A stretch of DNA of 64,000 bases from NCBI GenBank assembly GCA_039819785.1, contig JBCBRH010000005.1:62001-126000 (forward strand). The letters run 5' to 3'. A program made the position numbers and the translations under genes. The stretch is from JBCBRD01 sp039819785 (lineage in GTDB: Bacteria; Pseudomonadota; Alphaproteobacteria; Rhizobiales; Hyphomicrobiaceae). The notes under the pieces were generated by a model, which had not been told where the DNA came from, ran no database searches, and saw nothing but the letters and a program-made list of their open reading frames with translations. How positions within the stretch are numbered: position 1 is the first letter of the stretch; each line of letters begins with the position of its first letter. Positions 42,851 through 52,661 of this stretch are shown piece after piece.

Positions 42851-44236
42851 GTGTCAGACAAATTTCCCAACCCCGGCGCTCCCCGGAGCGATGCCCTCCT
42901 TGCGGACCTCAAAAAGCTCCACCCCCGTTTGATCGACCTGTCATTGGGCCGCATAGAACGGCTGCTCGAGAAACTCGGTAACCCGCACAAGGCTTTGCCG
43001 CCTGTCTTCCATGTCGCCGGCACGAACGGTAAGGGCTCAACAACGGCATTTCTCAAGGCCATTCTTCAGGCCGCTGGAAAGCGCGTCCATGTCTACACCT
43101 CGCCACACCTCGTCCGGTTCCATGAACGCATCTGCTTGGCAGGCACAAACGGCCTCTCCCATCCGATCGGTGAAGACCAGCTCGTCGATGTCCTGACGCG
43201 TACCGAGCGTACGAATAACGGCGATGACATCACCCAATTTGAGATCACAACCGCAGCGGCATTCCTCGCCTTCGCCGAAACGCCGGCAGATGCGATCATC
43301 CTGGAGGTCGGGCTGGGCGGCCGGTTGGACGCCACGAATGTCATCGACAACCCGGAAATGTCGATCATCACGCCGGTAGCGATGGACCATGCCGACAAGC
43401 TGGGCGACACATTGGCGAAAATCGCGGGCGAAAAAGCCGGCATTATCAAGCACCAACGGCCTGTCGTCGTTTCAAGACAGGATGCTGAGGCATTCACCGT
43501 CATTGAGAACCGGGCAACAGCGCTGAGCGCGCCTATTCACGCCTTCGGACGCGACTTCGATGTTTATGAGCAGCGCGGCCGGATGGTCGTGCAATCAGAA
43601 AACCACGTTTTCGATTTGCCGTTGCCCTCCTTGATCGGGCGCCACCAGATCGACAATGCGGGCACCGCTGTCACCGCGCTGCGGCTTGCAGAACACTTCG
43701 ACATTTCCGATGCCGAGTTCGAACATGGCGTGATCACGGCCACATGGCCTGCGCGGATGCAGCGGATCGACAGCGGACCCCTCCAGCAGTTGACGGGCAT
43801 GGGCACCGAGATCTGGCTTGACGGTGGGCATAACCCGGCAGCCGGCCTTGTTGTTGCGCGCACGATCGCGGACTTGGACGAACGCTCACCAAAACCGGTT
43901 GATCTGATTGTCGGGATGATGGGCTTGAAGGATGCCCGCGGGTTCCTCGAAAACTTCAATGGCCTCGTGCGCAGCATGACCGCGGTACCATTGGAAGAAG
44001 CCCTGGAGCAGCCGCTCAGCGTCGAGGATCTCGTGCGCGCAGCAACCGATATCGGCATCCCCGCGACAACGGCGGCGAGCGCCGAACAGGCCTTACGTAA
44101 TCTGGAGGCGAATGACCCAGGCGCAAAGCGTGTGTTGATCTGCGGCTCTCTATATCTGGCAGGGCACATTCTGGGCCAGGACCAACATGCGATTATAATC
44201 GATGCCGACACGAAAAAACCCGCCGACCCACTGTGA
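42851..44236 (+). CDS. folC: Bifunctional folylpolyglutamate/dihydrofolate synthase
   Basis: A 461-residue ATP-dependent ligase that adds glutamate to folates. VAGTNGKGSTTAFL is the P-loop; YTSPHLVRFHERI and EVGLGGRLDATNVI (with the metal-binding residues) follow; LDGGHNPAA and VLICGSLYLAG mark the C-terminal ligase domain. The start is GTG 42851. It is the last gene of trpA-accD-folC and is followed at once by a terminator. Confidence 0.96.
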   Translation: MSDKFPNPGAPRSDALLADLKKLHPRLIDLSLGRIERLLEKLGNPHKALPPVFHVAGTNGKGSTTAFLKAILQAAGKRVHVYTSPHLVRFHERICLAGTNGLSHPIGEDQLVDVLTRTERTNNGDDITQFEITTAAAFLAFAETPADAIILEVGLGGRLDATNVIDNPEMSIITPVAMDHADKLGDTLAKIAGEKAGIIKHQRPVVVSRQDAEAFTVIENRATALSAPIHAFGRDFDVYEQRGRMVVQSENHVFDLPLPSLIGRHQIDNAGTAVTALRLAEHFDISDAEFEHGVITATWPARMQRIDSGPLQQLTGMGTEIWLDGGHNPAAGLVVARTIADLDERSPKPVDLIVGMMGLKDARGFLENFNGLVRSMTAVPLEEALEQPLSVEDLVRAATDIGIPATTAASAEQALRNLEANDPGAKRVLICGSLYLAGHILGQDQHAIIIDADTKKPADPL

Positions 44237-44260
44237 AGCGGTCCGACGGGCTTGTCTTTT
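44217..44260. terminator. Terminator overlapping the folC stop codon
   Basis: AAAAAACCCGCCGACC and GGTCCGACGGGCTT pair around a loop that includes the folC TGA, followed by TGTCTTTTG. The A-run on the other side suggests it may also serve the convergent trxA transcript. Confidence 0.65.
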
Positions 44261-44300
44261 GAACGTTTGGCAGGCCGCCTCAAACGACCCGACGCCCGCG

Positions 44301-44627
44301 TTACGCGTCAATCGACGATGTCACCCACTTTTCAAGTGAGGCCCGCTGTGTCAGTGCGCCGACATGCTGCGCTGCCACTTCTCCATTACGGAAGATCATC
44401 AACGTCGGCATGGCCCGGACGTTGTACTTCTGCGTGACGGACGGATTCTGCTCAACATCGACTTTAACGACGGTGAGATTGTCTTTCAGCGCTTCGGCAA
44501 CTTGATCAAGCGCCGGGGCCATGGCCTTACACGGTCCACACCACTCGGCGAAAAAGTCGACCAGAACCGGCTTGTCGGACTTCAAGACAACGTCCTCGAA
44601 CGTTGCGTCTGAAACGGCATCTGCCAT
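44301..44627 (-). CDS. trxA: Thioredoxin
   Basis: A 108-residue thioredoxin with the redox motif WCGPCK, the buried Asp in VLVDFFAEWC and the cis-proline in RAMPTLMIF. It reduces protein disulfides in the cytoplasm, for example in ribonucleotide reductase. The start at ATG 44627 is chosen because a GGAG site lies the right distance upstream; an ATG four codons earlier would place that site inside the gene. It is next to addA on the same strand. Confidence 0.96.
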   Translation of the reverse strand: MADAVSDATFEDVVLKSDKPVLVDFFAEWCGPCKAMAPALDQVAEALKDNLTVVKVDVEQNPSVTQKYNVRAMPTLMIFRNGEVAAQHVGALTQRASLEKWVTSSIDA

Positions 44628-44801
44628 GGTCATCTCCATTTGTTTTTAAGGCACATAGGTCCCCGGTCACATGGTGACCGGAGGTGCCGGTTGGGCCGAA
44701 GTTGTTTGATCGAGCCAAAGACATAAAAAGGAGCGCAGTGTGGCCGCGCCCCGTTCAATACCAGTTCAATGTCAGCTATCGGCCTTTCTGATGGCCAATA
44801 C

Positions 44802-47800
44802 CTAAGAACGCTGCCCCTCAGCGTCAAGCGGGCGCGTTTTGATATCCCAAAGTGTTGAAGTTCGCGCCTCCAGCACATCCTCGGGGATACGCATCATTTG
44901 CGCATTGGCTGTCCACAACAAATAGGCTTCGACGGCGCGGTCCGGATAGAGCTGCTTCAAAGCCAGGCGGTAGGCCGCCAATTGCAGTACATACGCCTCC
45001 GGGATAGTCTCGACGGACATGGCGACGGACCGGTTCGATTTGAAATCAACAATGGCAACGGTGTGCTCGCTGACCACCAGCCGGTCGATCTGCCCGTGCA
45101 GCGTCAGCGGCGGCGCGTTTCCTGACGGGTGCTGAATTTCGGCAGACAACGTCGCCTCGGCCCGGCTGCCTGGCCCAAACAAATGCGCAAACGCGTCATC
45201 ATCTAGAATGCGCATCGCCTCCAGGGTGACCGAACGTTTGACCGACGCAGGCAACGCCGCCCCTGCCTGATCAACGTAGGCCTGGGCAGCATCCGGTCTC
45301 TGAGCCGCGGGAATGTCCGGCAGATACTGCAAAAGGCCATGCGTGAGGTTCCCGCGAAGAAACCGTGATGTGCCACGTTCAGCCTCTGAAATGGGTGACG
45401 GCGCGGCAGGCTCTTGGGTCTGTCTGGTCTCCGCTTCCCTTGCCGCAGGTGGGCGGACAGGCTCACCCTCGTGGTCATAATCGTAAGGTGCCAGCCGTGA
45501 CGGTGCGATGGGCACGGACGGTGCTATTACCTTAGGCGCAGGACGCATGGCCCACTCCGGTCGCGCGGTGGCTGCGTCGGCCGCCTCAGAAACGACGACT
45601 GGTTTTCCATCCGGCGGTTCAGTCTGTGGGTTGGTCACGCGAACAACCTCACGACCATCCGCCAGTGACACAGCCTGGGCATCGTTGGCGATCGCATTCG
45701 AAATCAAGTGATACCAGCAATCAGGCGGCGGCTTGGTCGAACTCTCAAACCCGCATACGTAGAGCCGGTCGCGCGCACGGGTCATGGCCACATACAACAA
45801 ACGGTTGCGCTCTTCCGCTTCGCGGGCCGCTTGGGCACTCTTGGCCGCTTGGATCGGGGCCAGATCTTTCGACCCGGCAACGGCCCAAACCGCTTGGATT
45901 ATTCTGCCTTCGCCACCCTCGTTCAACTGGTCGTTTTCATTGCCACCATCGATCAACTCTCCGCGGTTCGGGCCAAGATCAATCAGCGTGGATGAAGCAC
46001 CACCCGCACCCCGCGTCGAGCATGTATCAGGCAGGAACACGATCGGTGCCTCAAGGCCCTTTGCCCCGTGTACGGTCAGCACACGAACCTCATCAGTTCC
46101 CTGTTCCATATCCCGCTTGATCTGCCGCCGGTCACTCCTGAGCCAGGTCATAAACCCTTGGAGTGAGGGGGCCTCCCCTTCATCGAACTGGATGGCCGCA
46201 TTCAAGAACTCATCCAATGGATCGGCCGCCTCCAGCCCAAGTCGGTCGAGCAGCCGCCGCCGTCCACCATCACGATCCAGAACTTCGCTGAAGAATTCAA
46301 ATGGCGGCCAGAAGTCTGCGCGTTTTCGCCAGGCAATCAACTGATCCACAGCCAGCCCGTAGTGATCCCGCGCGGCGCGTTGCGCCAGTAGAGCCCGCCA
46401 CAAAGAGCCCTTTCGCGCCGTCTTCCCAGTAATGTGACCGATCTCAAAAAGATCATCGTCATCGAACCCGAACAACGGGCTCTTCAAAACACAGGCAAGC
46501 GCCAGGTCATCTTCCGGCAGCACCAGGAAATCCCCCAGTGCCATCAAGTCTTGAACCACCAGCTGATCGGTCAGGTCCATCCGGTCCGAGCCCGCAACGG
46601 GGATGCCGCGCGCCTTAAGGGCCGCGACCATGGGATTGGCAAACTGCGTTCGCTTGCGCACTAGAATAAGAACATCACTGGGTCGCACGGGCCGATTCTG
46701 AGAAGCCAGGATCTCGCCGTTCGCGATCCAGTCGTGAATGGTGTCAGCGATTTTCTCAGCCAGCCGGACAGCCGGATCGTCTTGAGGTTCATCACCAAAC
46801 GGGTCCCACGGACTGCTTTGGATTTTCTCAGATGGCTTTTCCGTCGGCCAGACTTCAACAAGCCCGGCCTGCCCGACGCGTTTGACGAGGTGAGCGATTT
46901 GAACCGACGGATCACTTGTCAGACCAGGTGTTACATCCCGGTTCTTGAAGGTCGCATCAACCGCCATCAAGACAGCTTCCGCCGTCCGGAACGACAGGGT
47001 CAGCGTCACATCACGCCAGACCCGCCCAGCGGCATGGGCTGCTTCCGAGAACGCGAGCCCCATACGCGCAAACATTTCAGGTGCCGCCCCCTGAAACGAA
47101 TAGATGGACTGCTTCTCATCGCCGACGGCAAACAACGTCCGCGCTTCATCACGTGCCCCGTCCCCGGAAAAGAATTCACGCGCCAGTCCCTCAATGATCT
47201 GCCATTGCTGCGGAGCGGTGTCCTGGCTCTCATCAACGAGGATATGATCAAGCCCGCCATCCAGTTTGTAGAGCACCCAGGAGGCTTGATCAGACGTTGC
47301 TAACAGCTGGCTCGTCTTCAAGATCAAGTCGTCATAGTCCAGCACTGCACGGCGCGCCTTGGCATCCGTGTAGCCGCGCATGACGGCGTCAGCCAGCCGC
47401 ATCAGAGCGGCTGTTGCCTCAATGGCGCGAATGGCTTTGATCCCATCTTGGGCAACAACGAACGCAGCTTGCGCGTTGTCCAGCGCATCGCACAATCCAG
47501 GCTCAGTGTCTTGAAGCCCTTTATTGAAAAGTCTTGCGCGTCGGCCACCAGACTTGGTCAGGAAAGCGGCCTCGAAGGCTTCCACGCGCTGGGCCACGCT
47601 GTCCCAGCTGGCAACGGCAGCCCTGAGCGCATTGGCCGAAGTCACGTCGTCCTTCTTGCCAGCCGCAAAGGCTGCAGCGATCTGCGTGCACTGAGCGCGA
47701 CTGAGAACGCCGCCTTGAACCTCCATGAGACGGTCTTCAGTCTCATCATCGGCAAGGCTGAATGTTACGCGCAATTGGGCAACAAACTTTTCAATCGCAC

Positions 47801-48518
47801 GTTCCGTCAGGAGCCCATGAGGTTCGTCAGCAGGCCCATCACCATCCATAGGCAATGAACCATCGAAGATCCCATCAAGCCAATCGGAATTGGAAAGCAC
47901 GCTGCCAATCACGTCATCAAACCGATCTTCCTGGGCATAGGCAATGACCCGCCTCAGCGCCTCACCCAGCGGGCTCGTAGCAAGCGACGTCGCCTGATCC
48001 AGCACCTCGTTGACCGCATCTCGCTTGATCCGCGCGCCCAGTGAATCATCAAGGATGGCGAACCCTGGCGGCACACCGGCTTCCAGCGGGAAGCGCTGCA
48101 ACAACCGCTCACAAAACGCGTGGATCGTCTGAACCTTCAAGCCGCCGGGCGTTTCGATTGAGCGCGTGAAAAGCTGCCGCGCGAGTTGGGTTTCATCCAA
48201 GCTGGCTGGCCGCTCAAGCAGTTCGGCAAGCATCTGAGCGAGCGCGTCATCCGACGCCGTCACCCACTCGGCCAGCCGTGCAAACACACGTGTCGACATT
48301 TCGGCAGCCGCTGCTTTCGTGTACGTCAGACACAGAATTTTCTCAGGTGGCGCGCCCGCGAGCAGGAGCCGCAAAACGCGGTTTGTCAAAACATGTGTTT
48401 TGCCTGTACCGGCGTTCGCGCTCACCCAGACAGATGCTGTCGGGTCAGACGCCTGCCCTTGAAGGCGCGTCGTCTCGACCAGGTGGTTATCACCGGGTCC
48501 TGATCCGCCATCATGCAT
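44802..48518 (-). CDS. addA: Double-strand break repair helicase AddA
   Basis: A 1238-residue UvrD-type helicase/nuclease. Walker A SANAGTGKT is at residues 33-41; LCLTYTKAAAAEM, HILVDESQDTAPQQW (motif II), VGDEKQSIYSFQGA (III), RVLTVHGAKGLEAPIVFLPD (V) and LLYVAMTRARDRLYV (VI) follow. The C-terminal RecB-like nuclease has the VAIVDFKSNR motif. With AddB it resects DNA ends for RecA. The start ATG shares one base with the addB stop (TGATG) and has a GGAGG site inside addB; an overlapping GTG one codon earlier is possible. Confidence 0.95.
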   Translation of the reverse strand: MHDGGSGPGDNHLVETTRLQGQASDPTASVWVSANAGTGKTHVLTNRVLRLLLAGAPPEKILCLTYTKAAAAEMSTRVFARLAEWVTASDDALAQMLAELLERPASLDETQLARQLFTRSIETPGGLKVQTIHAFCERLLQRFPLEAGVPPGFAILDDSLGARIKRDAVNEVLDQATSLATSPLGEALRRVIAYAQEDRFDDVIGSVLSNSDWLDGIFDGSLPMDGDGPADEPHGLLTERAIEKFVAQLRVTFSLADDETEDRLMEVQGGVLSRAQCTQIAAAFAAGKKDDVTSANALRAAVASWDSVAQRVEAFEAAFLTKSGGRRARLFNKGLQDTEPGLCDALDNAQAAFVVAQDGIKAIRAIEATAALMRLADAVMRGYTDAKARRAVLDYDDLILKTSQLLATSDQASWVLYKLDGGLDHILVDESQDTAPQQWQIIEGLAREFFSGDGARDEARTLFAVGDEKQSIYSFQGAAPEMFARMGLAFSEAAHAAGRVWRDVTLTLSFRTAEAVLMAVDATFKNRDVTPGLTSDPSVQIAHLVKRVGQAGLVEVWPTEKPSEKIQSSPWDPFGDEPQDDPAVRLAEKIADTIHDWIANGEILASQNRPVRPSDVLILVRKRTQFANPMVAALKARGIPVAGSDRMDLTDQLVVQDLMALGDFLVLPEDDLALACVLKSPLFGFDDDDLFEIGHITGKTARKGSLWRALLAQRAARDHYGLAVDQLIAWRKRADFWPPFEFFSEVLDRDGGRRRLLDRLGLEAADPLDEFLNAAIQFDEGEAPSLQGFMTWLRSDRRQIKRDMEQGTDEVRVLTVHGAKGLEAPIVFLPDTCSTRGAGGASSTLIDLGPNRGELIDGGNENDQLNEGGEGRIIQAVWAVAGSKDLAPIQAAKSAQAAREAEERNRLLYVAMTRARDRLYVCGFESSTKPPPDCWYHLISNAIANDAQAVSLADGREVVRVTNPQTEPPDGKPVVVSEAADAATARPEWAMRPAPKVIAPSVPIAPSRLAPYDYDHEGEPVRPPAAREAETRQTQEPAAPSPISEAERGTSRFLRGNLTHGLLQYLPDIPAAQRPDAAQAYVDQAGAALPASVKRSVTLEAMRILDDDAFAHLFGPGSRAEATLSAEIQHPSGNAPPLTLHGQIDRLVVSEHTVAIVDFKSNRSVAMSVETIPEAYVLQLAAYRLALKQLYPDRAVEAYLLWTANAQMMRIPEDVLEARTSTLWDIKTRPLDAEGQRS

Positions 48519-51500
48519 CACGAGGCCTCCCCGGAGTTGCCGTCAAACGACCATTCGAGGACGCGCGCAAGCTGGGCATAGTCATCATACTCATAGGAAA
48601 ACCCTGACCGGCGCAATGCTGGATACGGCGTCTTTGGATCATCAAAGCGGGCAATGAGCGCGCCCAGTTCGCGCAAGGCATCCTCGGCCAATTCAGAAAC
48701 GTTCTTGTCGGCTATTCCCGTTTCAACTCCGGCAGGTTCCGCACCCGTCGCACTGATGTAGCGCAACGCCGTGACATCGACCCCGCGCGCTTGCAGGTCA
48801 TCGTCGTCGGCGTTCCCGAGCCCCATCCCCATTCCAAAACCGCCAGCCAAAGCGATGGCAGCCTCGAGCGAAAGCTGGGGCCGCTTCCCGTCTTCGACAG
48901 CTTTTTTCGCAGGTGCCTTGCCGGTTTTGTAATCCGTGACGACAATGCCGTCGTCCGTCACATCAATGCGGTCGGCCCGCGCCCGGAGTTTGAAGGGGCC
49001 AGCTGGCGCATCAATCTCCAACACACCATCCACCTCGGCCATCGACCGCAAAACGCCAACCCGGCGCGTAGGCTCGGTCTCGGCAAACCAAGTCGCGAAA
49101 CGTTGCAACCGCGGACGCCAGAACGCCCACACACGCGGGCTACCCCTCAGCTCATCGAAATGGTCCTGCGATGCCGACATGATCGCACCTGCGATATCGT
49201 TCGGCAGCGTATCGGGATACCGCATCGAAAACTGAGACATGGCCGCGTGAATAATCGTACCGCGCAGGCTTGCGTCCGGCGCATGGCCCAAATCCGGCAA
49301 GCGATCGAGGCCGAGAATGCTCTGCGCAAAGATCGCATATGGATTGGCCATCCACGTTTCGACCTTGGACACACCCATACGGCGTGGCCGCGCGTGAACC
49401 GGCGGACACGGCTGGGGCGCGGGCAGGCCGACCGGGCGTTGACCCACGGCGTCGCGTTGCCGGGCCCAGGTGATCCAGGGTTGATCGGTTTGCAAAGCAT
49501 CGGTCAGATCAAGTCCCCGCAGCAGCGCTTGGATACGCATGAGCCAACGCGACGGCACGGTTGGCACGCCGTCGGTTTTCTTGGCCCGCGTGAGGTAGAC
49601 CTTCGGAGCCGCCATGAAGGACGTGAAATCATGCGCGGAATACCCGATCTTCTCTTCAAGATCAGGCAGTCCCAGTGCTTTCCGCATCGGGCGATTGAGC
49701 CATGGCCCAGGGTCGGCATGATCAGGCCAGACGCCGTCGTTCAGTCCCGCGAGTACCATGATGTCCACATCGATGAGCCGCGCTTCCATGACGCCCAGGA
49801 TCGAAATCTGCGGATGAACAGGCACCCGTGGCAGGACGTTGTTGCCACTGATGAGGGCTGCGTAAAGATCAGCATAATCGCGCGGTGCGACCGGCGGACC
49901 ATCATCCCCTGCCGCGATCAACTCACCCAGCAGTGAAGCAGCCGTCGTCCCGGCTTCTCCGGCATAAAGCGGCGAAGGTGGTGCAGCCCCAAGATCGGAG
50001 GCATCTGGGTCGGACGCATCTTCTGAAGGTGAAGCGGCGCCGGCAGTTCCGACATCGTCCAGGCCCTCATCAGCATCGAGCGGCACCCGGCATAGCGCCT
50101 CAGCGACAGCCGCGTGCGCCCCGACAAAGGTGGAGATCGATGCTGGGTCCTTGGCATCATAAAGTGCGGTCAAAGGTGCGAACGCATCTTCCAGTTGCCC
50201 GACGAGGTCATGGGCGGCCTGACACGCCTCATCGTTGAGGGAGCGTGCTGCGCGTGATAACCGCAACCCCTCGGCGTCAGCAGTCTGGACACGTTGAAGG
50301 GCCCCGCGAACACCAGCAAGACCAGTCCCCGTATAGACCGCGCGAAACGCCAAAAGTTCGAGGGCCCTCGCGGCCAGGCGAATGTCGCGCGCCTGCAGCC
50401 CCAGCCGGCACAACGGGTGCTTGAGAAGCGCCATCAGGGCAGCTGGCGCGAAATTCTGGTTCATCGTTTCGACGACGAGGTCGAGAAAGGCGCCGGGAAC
50501 CGTCTTGGCAAACGGCCGTCCGGCGCTGTCATCAACCCTGATGTTCCAGGCCGCAAGCCGGATGGCAATACGGCGCGCAAGCAAGCGGTCAGGCGTCACC
50601 AGCGCGATCCGCTTGCCAGGCGTCTCGACGGCCTCCCGCAAAATGAGCGATATGGCTTCAGCCTCTTCCAGCGCGTTGGCCGCTTCAATGAGGTGCACGT
50701 CGGCCAGTCCAGCCTCGACGTCGCGTGTGTCAGACCGGGTCGCATCAAGCCATGTGTGCCATTGGTCGGTCGTCGCGGTCGGGCGCATGGCCTGCGAAAG
50801 GAAAGCCCCGCGCGCGGCAAGCTTGGTGTCCACCGGCAGTGTCAGTTCACGAACATCCTCCCGCGTTGCGCCGAACCGTGACAACAGGCGGTGCATGGCA
50901 AACTGAGGATGATCGGGATGGCTGAGGGCATGAGCTGCCCCATCGTGGCCGGGCAAAGCCGGTTGCAGTGGAAAGGCATCTCGGACCGGCAAGGCGCCAC
51001 CGGCTCGCTTGAGTTCCAACCCTGCAGTTTCGGGGTTTAAGACGTCCCAACTTGCGTCATCCAGTGAGCGGTCAAACCCCGGCAGTACAATTGCGCCGTG
51101 CTCCAGTGTGAGGACCGCTTGCATCAAGTCAACGGTGGCCGGGATCGAGCCGGTCACGCCGGCCACAATGACGGGCCCGGATGGCGGTGTCGCGCGAAGG
51201 CGATCGGCTTCGGCCCGGATGAGCGCGTTGCGCCGTTCAACAGCTGTCATGCCCCCTGTCGCCTGTTGGTGCAAAGGCCAGAACTGCGTGATGATCTCCA
51301 AGAACCCAAGCGTTTGTTCCCAATGCGCTGAATAGTCTTCCGGAACAATCTCACTGAGCGCATCCAGGGAGACCCCTTCGGTCTCGATGAGGTCGAGCAT
51401 CTGGCCAAGTTCCCGCGCGAGAGCAGCCACCTGGGCCGGTGTTCGCGCGGCTGGTCGCCTGGGCTTGCCTGACTGATCGCCGTCGCCCCGAACCACAGCC

Positions 51501-51940
51501 TCACTCCATTTGCCCACCAGTGTCATCAAAACCATTTGCCGTTCGATCGGCGGCATGGCGGGAGGAAGCGGGAGTAGACCTGATCCTGGCGAAACCGATC
51601 CTGTTTGCGCCTCCAGGTATGACGACATCAAAGCTTCATCATCATTGCGCTCAGACACAGCCCGGATCTGCGGCAGCAGCAGCGCCGATTCACCCGATGC
51701 CTTTCGAAAAGCCGCGCCCAACGCACGCTCGGCCCGTCGCGTGGGCAACAAAATCGTAATCCCTGGGAGATCGATAATGTCTGGCTTCGGCCCACCGAAG
51801 CGTGGCAGGTCGCCATCGAGTATGGCGCGCGCAAGCCCATCCAGAAACGCAACACCAAACGGCAGCGAACACAACGAGCCGGCGGGCGTTGCTTCGGATC
51901 GAACGGGCAATCCGTCATGCGTCTGTGAAGCTTCAGTCAT
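48518..51940 (-). CDS. addB: Double-strand break repair protein AddB
   Basis: A 1140-residue partner of AddA. The N-terminal inactive-helicase fold begins ITILLPTRRAERAL and includes VIVAGVTGSIPATVDLM. ILGVMEARLIDVDIMVLAGLNDGVWP is characteristic. The C-terminal nuclease carries GTIIHAAMSQF and IVVTDYKTGKAP. The Cys cluster that holds iron-sulfur in Bacillus AddB is not visible near the C-terminus. The start at ATG 51940 overlaps the upstream murU stop by eight bases; the frame is open 59 codons upstream inside murU. Confidence 0.93.
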   Translation of the reverse strand: MTEASQTHDGLPVRSEATPAGSLCSLPFGVAFLDGLARAILDGDLPRFGGPKPDIIDLPGITILLPTRRAERALGAAFRKASGESALLLPQIRAVSERNDDEALMSSYLEAQTGSVSPGSGLLPLPPAMPPIERQMVLMTLVGKWSEAVVRGDGDQSGKPRRPAARTPAQVAALARELGQMLDLIETEGVSLDALSEIVPEDYSAHWEQTLGFLEIITQFWPLHQQATGGMTAVERRNALIRAEADRLRATPPSGPVIVAGVTGSIPATVDLMQAVLTLEHGAIVLPGFDRSLDDASWDVLNPETAGLELKRAGGALPVRDAFPLQPALPGHDGAAHALSHPDHPQFAMHRLLSRFGATREDVRELTLPVDTKLAARGAFLSQAMRPTATTDQWHTWLDATRSDTRDVEAGLADVHLIEAANALEEAEAISLILREAVETPGKRIALVTPDRLLARRIAIRLAAWNIRVDDSAGRPFAKTVPGAFLDLVVETMNQNFAPAALMALLKHPLCRLGLQARDIRLAARALELLAFRAVYTGTGLAGVRGALQRVQTADAEGLRLSRAARSLNDEACQAAHDLVGQLEDAFAPLTALYDAKDPASISTFVGAHAAVAEALCRVPLDADEGLDDVGTAGAASPSEDASDPDASDLGAAPPSPLYAGEAGTTAASLLGELIAAGDDGPPVAPRDYADLYAALISGNNVLPRVPVHPQISILGVMEARLIDVDIMVLAGLNDGVWPDHADPGPWLNRPMRKALGLPDLEEKIGYSAHDFTSFMAAPKVYLTRAKKTDGVPTVPSRWLMRIQALLRGLDLTDALQTDQPWITWARQRDAVGQRPVGLPAPQPCPPVHARPRRMGVSKVETWMANPYAIFAQSILGLDRLPDLGHAPDASLRGTIIHAAMSQFSMRYPDTLPNDIAGAIMSASQDHFDELRGSPRVWAFWRPRLQRFATWFAETEPTRRVGVLRSMAEVDGVLEIDAPAGPFKLRARADRIDVTDDGIVVTDYKTGKAPAKKAVEDGKRPQLSLEAAIALAGGFGMGMGLGNADDDDLQARGVDVTALRYISATGAEPAGVETGIADKNVSELAEDALRELGALIARFDDPKTPYPALRRSGFSYEYDDYAQLARVLEWSFDGNSGEAS

Positions 51941-52661
51941 CAAAGGGGTGATCAAGCCATGCCTCCGCATCCCGCAGGGCTTCAGGTGTCCCCACATGCA
52001 TCCACTTCCCGTCCATCCGCATGCCGTAAAGGCGTCCCGCCTCCATCGCTCGGTCCCAAACGCGGTTGAGCGAGAACGCACCATCCGGTGTGTCGGAAAG
52101 AAGGCGGGGGTGCGCAATCGAAACGCCGGTGAACGCGAATGGCGCGATCGTGCGTTCCCCGCGCCGCGTCAACCGTCCATCAGTCGCCATCTGAAAATCA
52201 CCGCGGCCGTCGTAGCCGAGCGCATCGGCCCCCAACGCCAGCAGCAGCAATCCGTCCATGATCGTATCGTCCCACGTGGCCAGCAGCCGGTCCAGGTTGT
52301 TGCCCATTCCTTCCGTCCAAGTGGTATCTGAATTGTGGATGAGGATCGGACCACCATCACTCATCGCCAGGGCGCGTTTCACACCACCCCCTGTGTCGAG
52401 CAGGTCCCCACGTTCATCTGAAATCGTGATGTCGAGACCGGACCGCTGCGCGACGTGCCGCTCAATGAGGTCGGCCTTGAAATGCACGTTGATGATCGCT
52501 TTTTTGATGCCCGCCGCGGCCACGCGGTCCAACACATGGTCAATCAGCGGTTGGCCCTTGAGCTGAACCAGTGGCTTTGGGACAGCCTGCGTGAGCGGGC
52601 GCATCCGCGTGCCTAGACCGGCTGCAAGAATGACAGCGGTGGTGATAGGGTGTTGGCTCAT
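51933..52661 (-). CDS. murU: Nucleotidyltransferase, MurNAc-1-phosphate uridylyltransferase type
   Basis: A 242-residue sugar-phosphate nucleotidyltransferase. VILAAGLGTRMRPLT at residues 10-24 is the nucleotide loop, PKPLVQLKGQPLIDH follows, and LIHNSDTTW holds the metal-binding Asp. The short length and the neighbouring AmgK-like kinase fit Pseudomonas MurU, which makes UDP-MurNAc from MurNAc-1-phosphate and so bypasses MurA. A mannose-1-phosphate guanylyltransferase role cannot be excluded from sequence alone. It overlaps the upstream gene by ATGA and addB by eight bases. Confidence 0.8.
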   Translation of the reverse strand: MSQHPITTAVILAAGLGTRMRPLTQAVPKPLVQLKGQPLIDHVLDRVAAAGIKKAIINVHFKADLIERHVAQRSGLDITISDERGDLLDTGGGVKRALAMSDGGPILIHNSDTTWTEGMGNNLDRLLATWDDTIMDGLLLLALGADALGYDGRGDFQMATDGRLTRRGERTIAPFAFTGVSIAHPRLLSDTPDGAFSLNRVWDRAMEAGRLYGMRMDGKWMHVGTPEALRDAEAWLDHPFDD

